A program made the position numbers and the translations under genes. From NCBI RefSeq assembly GCF_030014955.1, contig NZ_JAGRPV010000002.1, positions 248,001 to 312,000 on the forward strand: 64,000 bases of DNA. Reading direction: 5' to 3'. The notes under the pieces are model-generated. The model was not told where the DNA came from and made no database searches. It saw nothing but the letters and a program-made list of their open reading frames with translations. The DNA is from Cohnella hashimotonis. Its GTDB lineage: Bacteria > Bacillota > Bacilli > Paenibacillales > Paenibacillaceae. Of this stretch, positions 44,016 through 51,795 are shown piece by piece. Numbering within the stretch: position 1 is the first letter of the stretch; every line of letters starts with the position of its first letter.

Positions 44016-44408
44016 GTGGCTTTAGCCAATTGTCCGCGCTGCGGCAAGCTGTTCAACCGTCAATTCCGCACGATCTGCGACGAATGCCATGCAGGGATCG
44101 AGAGAGATTACGAGACTTGCTTCAAGTTTCTCAAGGATCATAAGGGCGTGACGATAAACGAATTGTCCGAAGCGACGGAAGTTTCGGTGCAGCAGATCAC
44201 CAAGTTCATCCAGGAGGGGCGGATATCCAAGGCGGTGGCGCCTAATCTGACCTATCCCTGCGAGATGTGCGGCGCGGCGATCCGGGACGGCAAGATCTGC
44301 TTCAACTGCCAGAACAAGCTGAAAAAAGGGATCGCGGGATCCCAGATTGGCCGGTCCGAAGCCGATTCCCGCAACGGATTCAGGATTCTCGACAGAGATG
44401 ATCGGTAA
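44016..44408 (+). CDS. yvyF: YvyF/TIGR03826 flagellar-operon zinc protein
   Basis: 130 residues. Two pairs of cysteines near each end: 'CPRCGKLF' with 'CDECHAG', and 'CEMCGAAIRDGKICFNCQNKL', with a helix-turn-helix-like middle ('VTINELSEATEVSVQQITKFIQEGRI', in part). The protein sits before flgM in Bacillus and has been linked to flagellar gene control. Start: GTG at 44016, nine bases after GGGAGG. Followed by a terminator that separates it from flgM. Confidence 0.9.
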   Translation: MALANCPRCGKLFNRQFRTICDECHAGIERDYETCFKFLKDHKGVTINELSEATEVSVQQITKFIQEGRISKAVAPNLTYPCEMCGAAIRDGKICFNCQNKLKKGIAGSQIGRSEADSRNGFRILDRDDR

Positions 44409-44418
44409 AATGAACTAT

Positions 44419-44445
44419 TCATATTTTACGCCAGCCGGCCGATAA
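44419..44445 (+). promoter_or_regulatory. Sigma-D promoter of flgM
   Basis: TCATATTT (44419-44426), an 11-base spacer and GCCGATAA (44438-44445), against the consensus TAAAGTTT-N11-GCCGATAA. The -10 is perfect and the -35 matches five of eight. Transcription would start near 44452, in the loop of the terminator hairpin. Confidence 0.65.
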
Positions 44446-44476
44446 TAGATTTAAATCTATTTTCGGTCGTTTTTTT
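44437..44476 (+). terminator. Terminator between yvyF and flgM
   Basis: 16-base arms (44437-44452 with 44453-44468, two mismatches and a tight AT loop) followed by seven T. It stops transcripts from yvyF, but not ones starting at the embedded sigma-D promoter. Confidence 0.8.
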
Positions 44477-44497
44477 GTGGCGGAAGGGGTGCTTAAT

Positions 44498-44764
44498 TTG
44501 AAAATCAACGAGACACAGCGAATAGCCAATATAAGAAGCGTATATGGCAGCAACAACGACAACGCCGTGAACAACAAGACTGCAGCGAAGAAGAAGGATA
44601 ACGTATCCATATCGCCGGAGGCGCTTGAGTTGCTCCAATCGCAGCAGTCGAACGATGCCGACAAGGCCAAGAAGATCGAGGAACTCAAGAGCGCCGTATC
44701 GTCCGGCACCTATCACGTCGAGGCCGGCAAGATCGCCGACAAGCTGCTGCCCTTTATCCTCTAA
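44498..44764 (+). CDS. flgM: Anti-sigma-D factor FlgM
   Basis: 88 residues. N-terminal 'MKINETQRIANIRSVYG' and 'DNVSISPEALELLQ' are typical of FlgM; the C-terminal helices ('KIEELKSAVSSGTYHVEAGKIADKLL', in part) bind sigma-D. It holds sigma-D inactive until the hook is complete. Start: TTG at 44498, eight bases after GGAAGGGG; a GTG at 44477 falls in the terminator's T run. First gene of the flgM-flgN-flgK-flgL unit. Confidence 0.93.
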   Translation: MKINETQRIANIRSVYGSNNDNAVNNKTAAKKKDNVSISPEALELLQSQQSNDADKAKKIEELKSAVSSGTYHVEAGKIADKLLPFIL

Positions 44765-44789
44765 GACCGACATACGGGAGTGAGCGCAT

Positions 44790-45293
44790 TTGGAATCAGC
44801 CTTCGAGGCGATATTGGAGCCGCTGCATGGCTTGGCGGACATCTACGGCCAACTGATCGGGCTAAGCATGGATAAGCGCGAGGCGGTGCTGGCCAACCGG
44901 GTCGACGTCGTGGCCGCCGTCACCAACAAGGAGGCCAGGCTGCTGCCGCAGGTCGGAGAGCTTGAGGCCAAGCGCACCGCTGCCGTGCAGAGCTACCTGA
45001 CCGGTCTTGGGCTCGGCGGAGCCAAGAACATCCGTATGGAGCAGCTGATCCGGCTCATTCCCAACGCAGAGGCCAAGCGCGCGCTCGACGCCGTCACGGT
45101 TCGCCTGACGCAGGCGACGGACGAGCTGCGCCAGCTTAACGAATTCAACCAGCAGATGATCCGGACCCATCTGGAATATATCCACTACTCGATCGATGTC
45201 ATAGCAGGCCCCAGCGAGGACGAGGCGACATATCACCGTTCCCTGCAGGAGCAAGGCTTCTCGCGGCCCAGCCAATTCGACACACGTGCATAA
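44790..45293 (+). CDS. flgN: FlgK/FlgL chaperone FlgN
   Basis: 167 residues, all-helical with heptad patterns throughout. 'LAVSMDKREAVLANRVDVV'-like segment near 25 and 'RLTQATDELRQLNEFNQQMI' near 105 fit the FlgN family, and the position between flgM and flgK is the same as YvyG in Bacillus. Guards hook-associated proteins before export. Start: TTG at 44790 behind GGGAGTGAG. Confidence 0.88.
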   Translation: MESAFEAILEPLHGLADIYGQLIGLSMDKREAVLANRVDVVAAVTNKEARLLPQVGELEAKRTAAVQSYLTGLGLGGAKNIRMEQLIRLIPNAEAKRALDAVTVRLTQATDELRQLNEFNQQMIRTHLEYIHYSIDVIAGPSEDEATYHRSLQEQGFSRPSQFDTRA

Positions 45294-45312
45294 GAGAGAG
45301 GTGAATTGACGA

Positions 45313-46884
45313 ATGAGATCTACGTTTCACGGCCTGGAGACTGCCCGGCGCTCGCTGTTCACGCAGACGGCCGCGCTGTATACGACCGGCCACAACGTCG
45401 CCAATGCCAATACGACCGGCTATTCCCGCCAGATTGTTAATATGACTGCCTCGCAGTCCATGGAGGCCTACGGACTGATCCGATCGACCGTGCCGGGGCA
45501 GATGGGTTCCGGCGTCGAATTCACGTCCATCACGCGGGTTCGCGAGAAGTTCCTGGACGATCAGTATCGCAACGAGAACAAGTCATTCGGCGATTATTCG
45601 ATCCGCCAGGATACGCTCGAGAAGCTCGAGACGATCGTCAACGAGCCCAGCGAGAGCGGCGTCCGCACCGTTATTGCCAACTTTTTCAACGCCTGGTCCG
45701 AGCTCAGCAAGTCGCCGGAGAATGCGGACGGCCGCAAGATCGTGCGCGAGCAGGCGCTGGCGCTCACGGACGCGCTTAATCATACTGCCAAGCAACTGAG
45801 CGATCTGAAAAACGACCTGACGGAAAATGTGGACATCCGCGCAGGGGAGATCAACTCGAGACTGCATGGGATTGCCCAGCTCAACCGCAGCATCGCGAAG
45901 CTCGAAGGGCTCGGAGACAACGCCAACGATCTGCGCGACCAGCGCGATCAGCTGGCCGACGAGCTGTCCAAGATGATCAATATCACCGTTACCGAGCAGT
46001 CGGACGGCTACAAGATCGACATGGGCGGAACCGAGCTCGTGGCCGGCTTCGACGAGCCGGCGCCGGTGACGGGAGAGACGCTGACGGATGCCGTGGCATC
46101 GGGCGACCTGAACAGCGGCGAAGTGTACGGCATGATCCTGTCCAGAGATACGTACGTGCAGGGCTATATTAACGATCTGGACCGCTTGGCCAATACCCTT
46201 GCCAACGGCGATATCGAAGTCACGCTGCCCAAGGGCTCCGTCATTCCCGAGGGAACGACGCTGACCAACTCGGACGGATCGACGACGCTCTATTCGGGTT
46301 CGGTGTCCAGCCGCACGCTGTCGGGCGACACCAAGGTTGTGCTCAAGGGTCTCAACGCGCTCCACCAGCTCGGTTACAACACCTCTTCCACGCCGACCGG
46401 ATTGCCCTTTTTCACCAATGCCGACGGCAGCACCGGGACGATCACCGCGGCTTCGATCACGCTGAACAAGCAGATCGCGGACAATCCGACCAAGATCTCC
46501 GCCTCGATGCGGGTGAACGACGACGGCACGCTGATCGAAGGCAACAACTCGCTCTCCGTCCTGTTCTCTCAGGCGAGAGATATGCGCTTTAACTTCGGGT
46601 CCGCCGGGGATCCGAATCTCAATACGGTCGACGCCTACTTCCGCTCGATCGCGGGCCAGCTCGGCGTTCAGTCCGAAGAGGCGATCCGCCAGATGAACAA
46701 CTCCAAAGGTCTCGTCGACCAGATCGACGGCCGCAGGCAGTCCGTCAGCGGCGTATCGCTCGATGAAGAGATGTCGAATATGATCAAGTTCCAGCACGCT
46801 TACAACGCGGCCGCGCGGAATATGACGATGATCGACGAGATGCTCGACAAAGTCATTAACGGCATGGGCGTCGTCGGCAGATAA
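45313..46884 (+). CDS. flgK: Flagellar hook-associated protein 1
   Basis: 523 residues. N-terminal D0/D1 'GLETARRSLFTQTAALYTTGHNVANANTTGYSRQ' (in part) and C-terminal 'SGVSLDEEMSNMIKFQHAYNAAARNMTMIDEML' (in part) are the family's conserved ends; the middle is variable. Forms the first hook-filament junction ring. Nineteen bases after flgN, with GAGAGGTGA as ribosome site. Confidence 0.96.
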   Translation: MRSTFHGLETARRSLFTQTAALYTTGHNVANANTTGYSRQIVNMTASQSMEAYGLIRSTVPGQMGSGVEFTSITRVREKFLDDQYRNENKSFGDYSIRQDTLEKLETIVNEPSESGVRTVIANFFNAWSELSKSPENADGRKIVREQALALTDALNHTAKQLSDLKNDLTENVDIRAGEINSRLHGIAQLNRSIAKLEGLGDNANDLRDQRDQLADELSKMINITVTEQSDGYKIDMGGTELVAGFDEPAPVTGETLTDAVASGDLNSGEVYGMILSRDTYVQGYINDLDRLANTLANGDIEVTLPKGSVIPEGTTLTNSDGSTTLYSGSVSSRTLSGDTKVVLKGLNALHQLGYNTSSTPTGLPFFTNADGSTGTITAASITLNKQIADNPTKISASMRVNDDGTLIEGNNSLSVLFSQARDMRFNFGSAGDPNLNTVDAYFRSIAGQLGVQSEEAIRQMNNSKGLVDQIDGRRQSVSGVSLDEEMSNMIKFQHAYNAAARNMTMIDEMLDKVINGMGVVGR

Positions 46885-46903
46885 CGGGATGAGGTGATTG
46901 GCA

Positions 46904-47824
46904 GTGGGAATTAGAGTTACGCAATCGATGATGAACACGCAGCTGCTCCGCAACGTCTCGAGCAATCTGGGACGCATGAACGACCTGCAGAACCAGCTGT
47001 CGACGGGCCGCCGCATCAACAAGCCTTCGGACGATCCTGTCGGGCTCACGTTCTCCATGCGCTACCGCAGCGAGATCGACGCCAACGATCAATACGTGAA
47101 AAACACGGATTCCGCGACGTCCATGCTGGACTTTACGGACACCACGCTCGGCCAGGCCGGCGACGTCCTGCAGCGCCTGCGCGAGCTGGCGGTCAAGGGC
47201 GCCACGGGCGCGCAGCCGCAGGAAGCTTACGACGCCATCAACCTGGAAGTCAAGGAGCTCTACAACCAGCTGGTGGAGATCGGCAACAGCAAGTTTAACG
47301 GCAAATACGTATTCAACGGCGAGCAGACGCAGACGGCGCCTTACCCGGGCACCAAGATCGACGACGCCACGGGCAAGATGGCTTACGAGGTGACGACGGA
47401 CGCAGGTCAGACGCAATACGAGCTGGGGCCGGGCGTTACGCTGGGCGCCAATCTGACGGGCGTCGAGATTTTCGGCAATCCGACGGATGCCGACAATGTG
47501 TTCCTCGTCGTCAAGCAAGTGAGCGACGCGCTGAAGGACGGCAACTATAACAAGGTTTCCGATCTCATCGGCAGCATCGACACCCGCTTGGGGACGCTGC
47601 TCGAGAAGCGGGCCGAGGTGGGCGCGCGCACCAACCGTCTGGCGCTCGTGAGCGACCGCCTGACGCAGACAGGCGTCAACCTGAAGAGCATCCAGTCCAA
47701 GACCGAGGACGCCGATATGGCAGAGGTGATCACGAACCTCAAGACCGAGGAAAACGTCTACCAGGCTTCGCTGTCCGCAGGCGCCAAGCTCATCTCGCCG
47801 AGTCTGGTCGACTTCTTGAAGTAA
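46904..47824 (+). CDS. flgL: Flagellar hook-associated protein 3
   Basis: 306 residues. 'IRVTQSMMNTQLLRNVSSNL' (N-terminus, in part), 'LSTGRRINKPSDDPVGL' near 32 and the C-terminal 'TNLKTEENVYQASLSAGAKL' (in part) are typical of FlgL. Second junction protein joining FlgK to the filament. Start: GTG 46904, seven bases after GAGGTG; TTG 46898 is closer to the site and less likely. Confidence 0.95.
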   Translation: MGIRVTQSMMNTQLLRNVSSNLGRMNDLQNQLSTGRRINKPSDDPVGLTFSMRYRSEIDANDQYVKNTDSATSMLDFTDTTLGQAGDVLQRLRELAVKGATGAQPQEAYDAINLEVKELYNQLVEIGNSKFNGKYVFNGEQTQTAPYPGTKIDDATGKMAYEVTTDAGQTQYELGPGVTLGANLTGVEIFGNPTDADNVFLVVKQVSDALKDGNYNKVSDLIGSIDTRLGTLLEKRAEVGARTNRLALVSDRLTQTGVNLKSIQSKTEDADMAEVITNLKTEENVYQASLSAGAKLISPSLVDFLK

Positions 47825-47841
47825 GGGGCGGTGGCTGACGG

Positions 47842-48423
47842 ATGAGAGGGATCGTACTTGCGCCGCAGATTCAGATTCAGCAGACATACGCGCAGCTTGG
47901 CATCGACGCAGACATCGGCACGCAGCATATCGAGCAGCCGCGTCCGACGTTCGAGATGAAGCAACCGCGCGCGCAGCTGGAGATCGAGTCTCCTGAGGGC
48001 CGCCTTGAAGTGGACTCGTCCAAGGCTTGGGATGCATTGGGTTTGGGCGGCCATCTGAACGTGATGAACAACATCTATTCAATGGCACCGCAGATCGCGC
48101 AGCAGGGGCTGGCCCGTATCGTCGAGGAAGGCAACCGGATGGCCGACCTGACCAACCCGAACAATCCGTTTGCGGAGTTCGCGGAGGACTGGCGCCGTAC
48201 CTTCCCTGAGTTCGACTTCCGCGGCCCGGCGGCTTATAACAATGTGAGTGTCACCTTTACCCCTGGCGACCTCTCGATTCGCGCCTCTGCCAGCCCCGTA
48301 GAGATCCACAGCGAGGTCAATCCGCCGCTCCTCTCGTACGACAGGGGCAAGCTGGACATTTATATGCAGCAGTACAACAGCGTGAAGTTCACGCCGCCGC
48401 CGCTGGTTAGTTTGCAGGGCTGA
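47842..48423 (+). CDS. yviE: DUF6470 family protein (YviE-like)
   Basis: 193 residues. Repeated short beta motifs at the start ('IQIQQTYAQLGID', 'FEMKQPRAQLEIESPEGRLEVD', in part) and 'PPPLVSLQG' at the end. The gene sits between flgL and fliW as yviE does in Bacillus. No signal peptide or membrane segment. Function is unknown; it is probably late-flagellar by context. Followed by the terminator at 48476. Confidence 0.85.
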   Translation: MRGIVLAPQIQIQQTYAQLGIDADIGTQHIEQPRPTFEMKQPRAQLEIESPEGRLEVDSSKAWDALGLGGHLNVMNNIYSMAPQIAQQGLARIVEEGNRMADLTNPNNPFAEFAEDWRRTFPEFDFRGPAAYNNVSVTFTPGDLSIRASASPVEIHSEVNPPLLSYDRGKLDIYMQQYNSVKFTPPPLVSLQG

Positions 48424-48475
48424 GAGCTGTTTGCTTTCGTGCAGGCAGGATCGGCAATTCGTATGGCGAAATTCT

Positions 48476-48529
48476 AAACCATAGCCCCAGTCCGGCGATT
48501 GATCGCCGAAACGGCGTTATGGTTTTTCT
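48476..48529 (+). terminator. Terminator of the flgM-yviE operon
   Basis: Outer stem 48476-48483 with 48518-48525, inner stem 48493-48499 with 48502-48508, and a T run after the outer stem. Confidence 0.7.
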
Positions 48530-48589
48530 ATTTCATTTACTTGTGCGCTTCGCGAGTATGCACTTCATCATAGATAGGGAGCTGTGCGA

Positions 48590-49054
48590 ATGATTATTCA
48601 ATCTTCCGTGCTGGGCGCGGTCGAGATCGAGACGGACAAGGCGGTCAAGTTTACGCAGGGCATGCCGGGATTCGAGGATACGACGTCGTTCGTCTTGCTG
48701 CAGCCCGACCCGAGCCTGCCGTTTACCTACATGCAATCGCTGGATCGATCCGAGGTCGTCTTTTTGCTTACCGATCCTTTCGTTTTCGCGCCGGAATATG
48801 ATTTGAGACTTTCCGAGGATGCGGTTGAGGAACTCCAAATTCAAGGCGAACAGGATGTACAAGTTTGGTCGGTCGTCACGCTCAAGGATAGCATCGAGAC
48901 AGCCACGATGAATCTGCTTGCCCCGGTCATTATCAATGTGCGCGAGAAGTTGGGCAGGCAGATTGTGCTGACCAACTCCACTTACTCAACCAGACAATTG
49001 CTCTCGCCGCCTGTTCCGCATGGTGAAACGAAATCTACAGGGGACGGGGCGTGA
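48590..49054 (+). CDS. fliW: Flagellar assembly factor FliW
   Basis: 154 residues. 'VKFTQGMPGFEDTTSFVLL' and 'LLAPVIINVREKLGRQIVL' are family signatures. FliW binds either flagellin or CsrA; when flagellin is exported, free FliW removes CsrA from the hag message. Start: ATG at 48590, just after AGGGAG; the GTG at 48584 is less likely. Four bases before csrA. Confidence 0.95.
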   Translation: MIIQSSVLGAVEIETDKAVKFTQGMPGFEDTTSFVLLQPDPSLPFTYMQSLDRSEVVFLLTDPFVFAPEYDLRLSEDAVEELQIQGEQDVQVWSVVTLKDSIETATMNLLAPVIINVREKLGRQIVLTNSTYSTRQLLSPPVPHGETKSTGDGA

Positions 49055-49058
49055 GCTT

Positions 49059-49310
49059 ATGCTGGTATTGTCCAGAAAAAAAGGCGAGTCCATTATGATC
49101 GGTCACGATATCGAGCTTATCGTCCTAGGGACGGAGGGAGATACCGTGCGTCTAGGGATCAAGGCTCCCCGGAGCGTTGCAGTGAATCGCAAAGAGATCT
49201 ATGACGCGATCCAGGAATCTAACCGGGAAGCGGTCAACGTGCAGGTGCCGCTGGCGGATTTGCGCAAGCTGCTGGGCGGTCACGCGGGGGACACGGAAAG
49301 CGATCAATAA
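49059..49310 (+). CDS. csrA: Translational regulator CsrA
   Basis: 83 residues. 'MLVLSRKKGESIMIG' and 'VRLGIKAPRSVAVNRKEIYDAI' are the RNA-binding beta core; the C-terminal extension ('EAVNVQVPLADLRKLL') is the form that binds FliW in Bacillota. Represses flagellin translation by binding GGA hairpins over the hag ribosome site. Start: ATG at 49059; a frame start at 49020 lies within fliW. Confidence 0.96.
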   Translation: MLVLSRKKGESIMIGHDIELIVLGTEGDTVRLGIKAPRSVAVNRKEIYDAIQESNREAVNVQVPLADLRKLLGGHAGDTESDQ

Positions 49311-49335
49311 TTTTCTATTTTTTTAAATTTGCTAT

Positions 49336-49362
49336 TCACTAGGATTCGACTGCATTCGATAT
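49336..49362 (+). promoter_or_regulatory. Candidate sigma-D promoter of hag
   Basis: TTCGATAT (49355-49362) resembles the sigma-D -10 (GCCGATAT). The -35 position holds TCAC only, so the match is weak. It is supported by location, giving a hag leader of about 90 bases. Confidence 0.35.
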
Positions 49363-49416
49363 ATATGTTAGGAGTTGAAGGACAGGGCGGCCGACCTTGA
49401 CTTCAGCTAACTAAAC

Positions 49417-49432
49417 CCCACATGGACGTGGG
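49417..49432 (+). promoter_or_regulatory. CsrA-binding hairpin 1 in the hag leader
   Basis: Five-bp stem CCCAC/GTGGG (49417-49421 with 49428-49432) presenting ATGGAC in the loop, the form expected of a high-affinity CsrA site. Confidence 0.75.
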
Positions 49433-49440
49433 AACCGAAC

Positions 49441-49454
49441 CTTCAAGGAGGAAG
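49441..49454 (+). promoter_or_regulatory. CsrA-binding hairpin 2 over the hag ribosome site
   Basis: Four-bp stem CTTC/GAAG (49441-49444 with 49451-49454) with AAGGAG in the loop, which is also the Shine-Dalgarno site (AAGGAGG, 49445-49451) of hag. Confidence 0.75.
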
Positions 49455-49460
49455 AAATCA

Positions 49461-51077
49461 ATGCGTATTAACCACAATATCGCAGCGCTCAACACGCACC
49501 GTCAACTGACGGGCAACACGGCTGCTGCCAGCAAGTCCCTGGAAAAGCTGTCTTCCGGTCTTCGTATCAACCGTGCAGGCGACGACGCTGCCGGCCTCGC
49601 GATCTCCGAAAAAATGCGCGCTCAAATCCGCGGCCTGGACATGGCTTCGAAGAACGCGCAAGACGGCATCTCCCTGATCCAAACGGCTGAAGGCGCGCTC
49701 AACGAGACGCACTCCATCCTGCAACGTATGCGCGAGCTGGCCGACCAATCGGCTAACGGCACCAACACTGCCGACGACCGCGCTGCGATCCAAGAAGAAG
49801 TTAAGCAGCTGAAGGACGAAATCGACCGCATCGGCAACACGACCGAGTTCAACACGCAAAAGCTGCTGAACGGCGCGCTGAAGTCCGCTGGTACGGTTAA
49901 CGTTGCAGTTGACACGACGACGGGTTCGCAGGTTGCGAAGTTGACGGGTGGCAAGGTTACCGGTTCCGGCACCATGTCCGCTATCACAGTTACTGACGCT
50001 AACTTTACTGCCGAAACGATTACAATCGATGGCAACGAAATCACGGTAGATTGGTCGCAACTGACAACCGATCAGCGCAATACGCTGAAAGGAATCGGCT
50101 CTGATTCTACAACCAAGAACAATGCTAAAGATCTGATTCTTCAAACAATCAACGATGCAATCGACAAGTCGGGTAAGAACACGGCTCACGTGACTGGTTA
50201 TGTTGATACCTCCGGTAACCTGGTTATTGAGAGCGGTTCTAAAGGCGTCGATTCTAAGATTAAATCTGGAACATCTGGAGTACTCGGTTCTGTCGTTGGT
50301 GCAGGTCGCGGTGTTCAAAGCGACGGCACGACTAACTATAACGGAACAGCAATCGCTTCCGGTGCAACTGCAGATATGACGATCAATGGAATCGGCATGC
50401 AGATCACGCTGAACAGCGGTATTGCTGCTGGCGAGTCGATGGCTTCCGCTGCAGTCTTGTTGCAATCCGCAATCAATGCCGCCATCACGGCCTACAACTC
50501 GGATATCACGCACAAGACTTCAGGCCAAGAGGGCTATATCACTGCAGCACAAGTATCCGTAAGCTCCGATGGACGTTTCGTTATTACCAATGAAAATGGT
50601 CCTATTACGCTTAAGGATCAAACCGGTCAAACCACGATCTCCGACCTTGGCTTGTCCAAAGCTCAAACGGAATCTTCCGGCAACGGCGGCGTGACGTTCC
50701 AAATCGGCGCTAACCGCGGTCAAACGATTAGCTTCGGCATTAGCGATATGCGTACAGCTGCACTCGGCCTTTCTGCAGTTGATGTGTCCACCGCTACCAG
50801 CGCATCGCAAGCTCTGGATAGCCTTGATTCGGCGATTAAGAACGTATCGTCGCAACGTTCCAAGATGGGTGCTGTACAAAACCGTCTGGAGCATACGATC
50901 AACAACCTGCAGACCGCTTCTGAAAACCTGACGGCTGCTGAATCCCGTATCCGCGACGTTGACATGGCGAAGGAAATGATGGACTTCACGAAGTCCAACA
51001 TCCTCTCCCAAGCAGCTCAAGCGATGCTGGCTCAAGCGAACCAACAGCCGCAAGGCGTACTGCAACTTCTGCGTTAA
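49461..51077 (+). CDS. hag: Flagellin
   Basis: 538 residues, much larger than Bacillus Hag (304). The conserved N-terminal D0/D1 (about 1-150: '[18 protein letters not shown]', '[22 protein letters not shown]', in part) and C-terminal D1/D0 (about 440-538: '[14 protein letters not shown]', '[13 protein letters not shown]') bracket about 290 residues of Ser/Thr/Gly-rich surface domain. That domain offers many sites for O-glycosylation by the Maf enzyme downstream. Start: ATG 49461 behind AAGGAGG. The central part has a weaker codon bias than the ends, suggesting it varies or was exchanged. Confidence 0.97.
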   Translation: MRINHNIAALNTHRQLTGNTAAASKSLEKLSSGLRINRAGDDAAGLAISEKMRAQIRGLDMASKNAQDGISLIQTAEGALNETHSILQRMRELADQSANGTNTADDRAAIQEEVKQLKDEIDRIGNTTEFNTQKLLNGALKSAGTVNVAVDTTTGSQVAKLTGGKVTGSGTMSAITVTDANFTAETITIDGNEITVDWSQLTTDQRNTLKGIGSDSTTKNNAKDLILQTINDAIDKSGKNTAHVTGYVDTSGNLVIESGSKGVDSKIKSGTSGVLGSVVGAGRGVQSDGTTNYNGTAIASGATADMTINGIGMQITLNSGIAAGESMASAAVLLQSAINAAITAYNSDITHKTSGQEGYITAAQVSVSSDGRFVITNENGPITLKDQTGQTTISDLGLSKAQTESSGNGGVTFQIGANRGQTISFGISDMRTAALGLSAVDVSTATSASQALDSLDSAIKNVSSQRSKMGAVQNRLEHTINNLQTASENLTAAESRIRDVDMAKEMMDFTKSNILSQAAQAMLAQANQQPQGVLQLLR

Positions 51078-51100
51078 TTTTAATTCTTTTTTCAAGAGAG

Positions 51101-51127
51101 GAGGCGCCATTAGGCGCCTTCTTTTTT
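51101..51127 (+). terminator. hag terminator
   Basis: Stem GGCGCC-ATTA-GGCGCC (51103-51118, extended by one A-T pair and one G-U pair) followed by a C and six T. Confidence 0.85.
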
Positions 51128-51144
51128 GTGCTTTTATTTCCATT

Positions 51145-51170
51145 TCATTTCTTGCGATTATTGCCGATAT
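51145..51170 (+). promoter_or_regulatory. Candidate sigma-D promoter before the Maf operon
   Basis: GCCGATAT (51163-51170) is a consensus sigma-D -10. The -35 region (TCATTTCT from 51145) is weak. Start of transcription near 51177, 28 bases before the ATG. Confidence 0.5.
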
Positions 51171-51204
51171 AAAGAGTATATTAAACAATCGGAAGGTGCC
51201 ACTA

Positions 51205-51795
51205 ATGAACATAAAATTCAGGGACCAAACTTTTTACATTGAAGAGACCGGTGACCAAGCTAATATAGTAGCTGCTATTGATAAAGTTATTAGCGAAAAT
51301 AAGATTAATCTTCATCATATTCAGATTGACGGTGTTCCTTACTATGAATCGTTTGCGGAAGTATTAACAGAGAAGGCTATTGAGAGTAGCAACTTTGAAA
51401 TTGTAGAAGCGGGCTCTCTAGGTTGGCTGTTGGACTTGCTGCATACCATGCAAAACTACCTCAAGTCCGCTCTAGGCGAAATTTCACCACTGGCCTCTTC
51501 CTTTCATCAGGGCGAGGATCAAATTGATTGGGAACAGTTTAAAGAGCTTCTGGGCGGAATGGAGTGGCTAAGTGAAGCAATGCAGCTGGTTGCTAGCAGC
51601 AGCTTCTCTGGGCCTTCTGAAGCATTTAAGACGAAGACGAAGCAGTTAACCGAATTGACCGAGGCTTTATTCTCCTCGCTCGAAGATCGTGACCGTACAT
51701 TAACAGGCGATATTATACTGTATGAAATACAGGGATTTTACGAGGAGCTACAAGAGATTTCAATTAATCTCTTGTCAGAGGAGAAGATTGTATGA
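51205..51795 (+). CDS. Unrecognised protein coupled to the Maf gene
   Basis: 196 residues, not recognised. The first 60 residues look like a small alpha/beta domain ('FRDQTFYIEETGDQANIVAAIDKVI', in part, then 'HHIQIDGVPYYESF'). The rest is helical, with acidic and Leu/Thr-rich heptads ('KTKQLTELTEALFSSLEDRD'). No signal or membrane segment. The last codons overlap the Maf start (ATGA). It lies under a likely sigma-D promoter in the flagellin-modification block, so an adaptor or chaperone for flagellin glycosylation is a reasonable guess. Start: ATG 51205; another ATG-type frame start at 51196 is less likely. Confidence 0.82.
   Translation: MNIKFRDQTFYIEETGDQANIVAAIDKVISENKINLHHIQIDGVPYYESFAEVLTEKAIESSNFEIVEAGSLGWLLDLLHTMQNYLKSALGEISPLASSFHQGEDQIDWEQFKELLGGMEWLSEAMQLVASSSFSGPSEAFKTKTKQLTELTEALFSSLEDRDRTLTGDIILYEIQGFYEELQEISINLLSEEKIV

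Noticed and set aside
45583..48088. Two long minus-strand frames over flgK, flgL and yviE
   Set aside because: Both are antisense shadows of conserved flagellar genes with high GC3; their products are Arg/Leu-rich and unlike known proteins.
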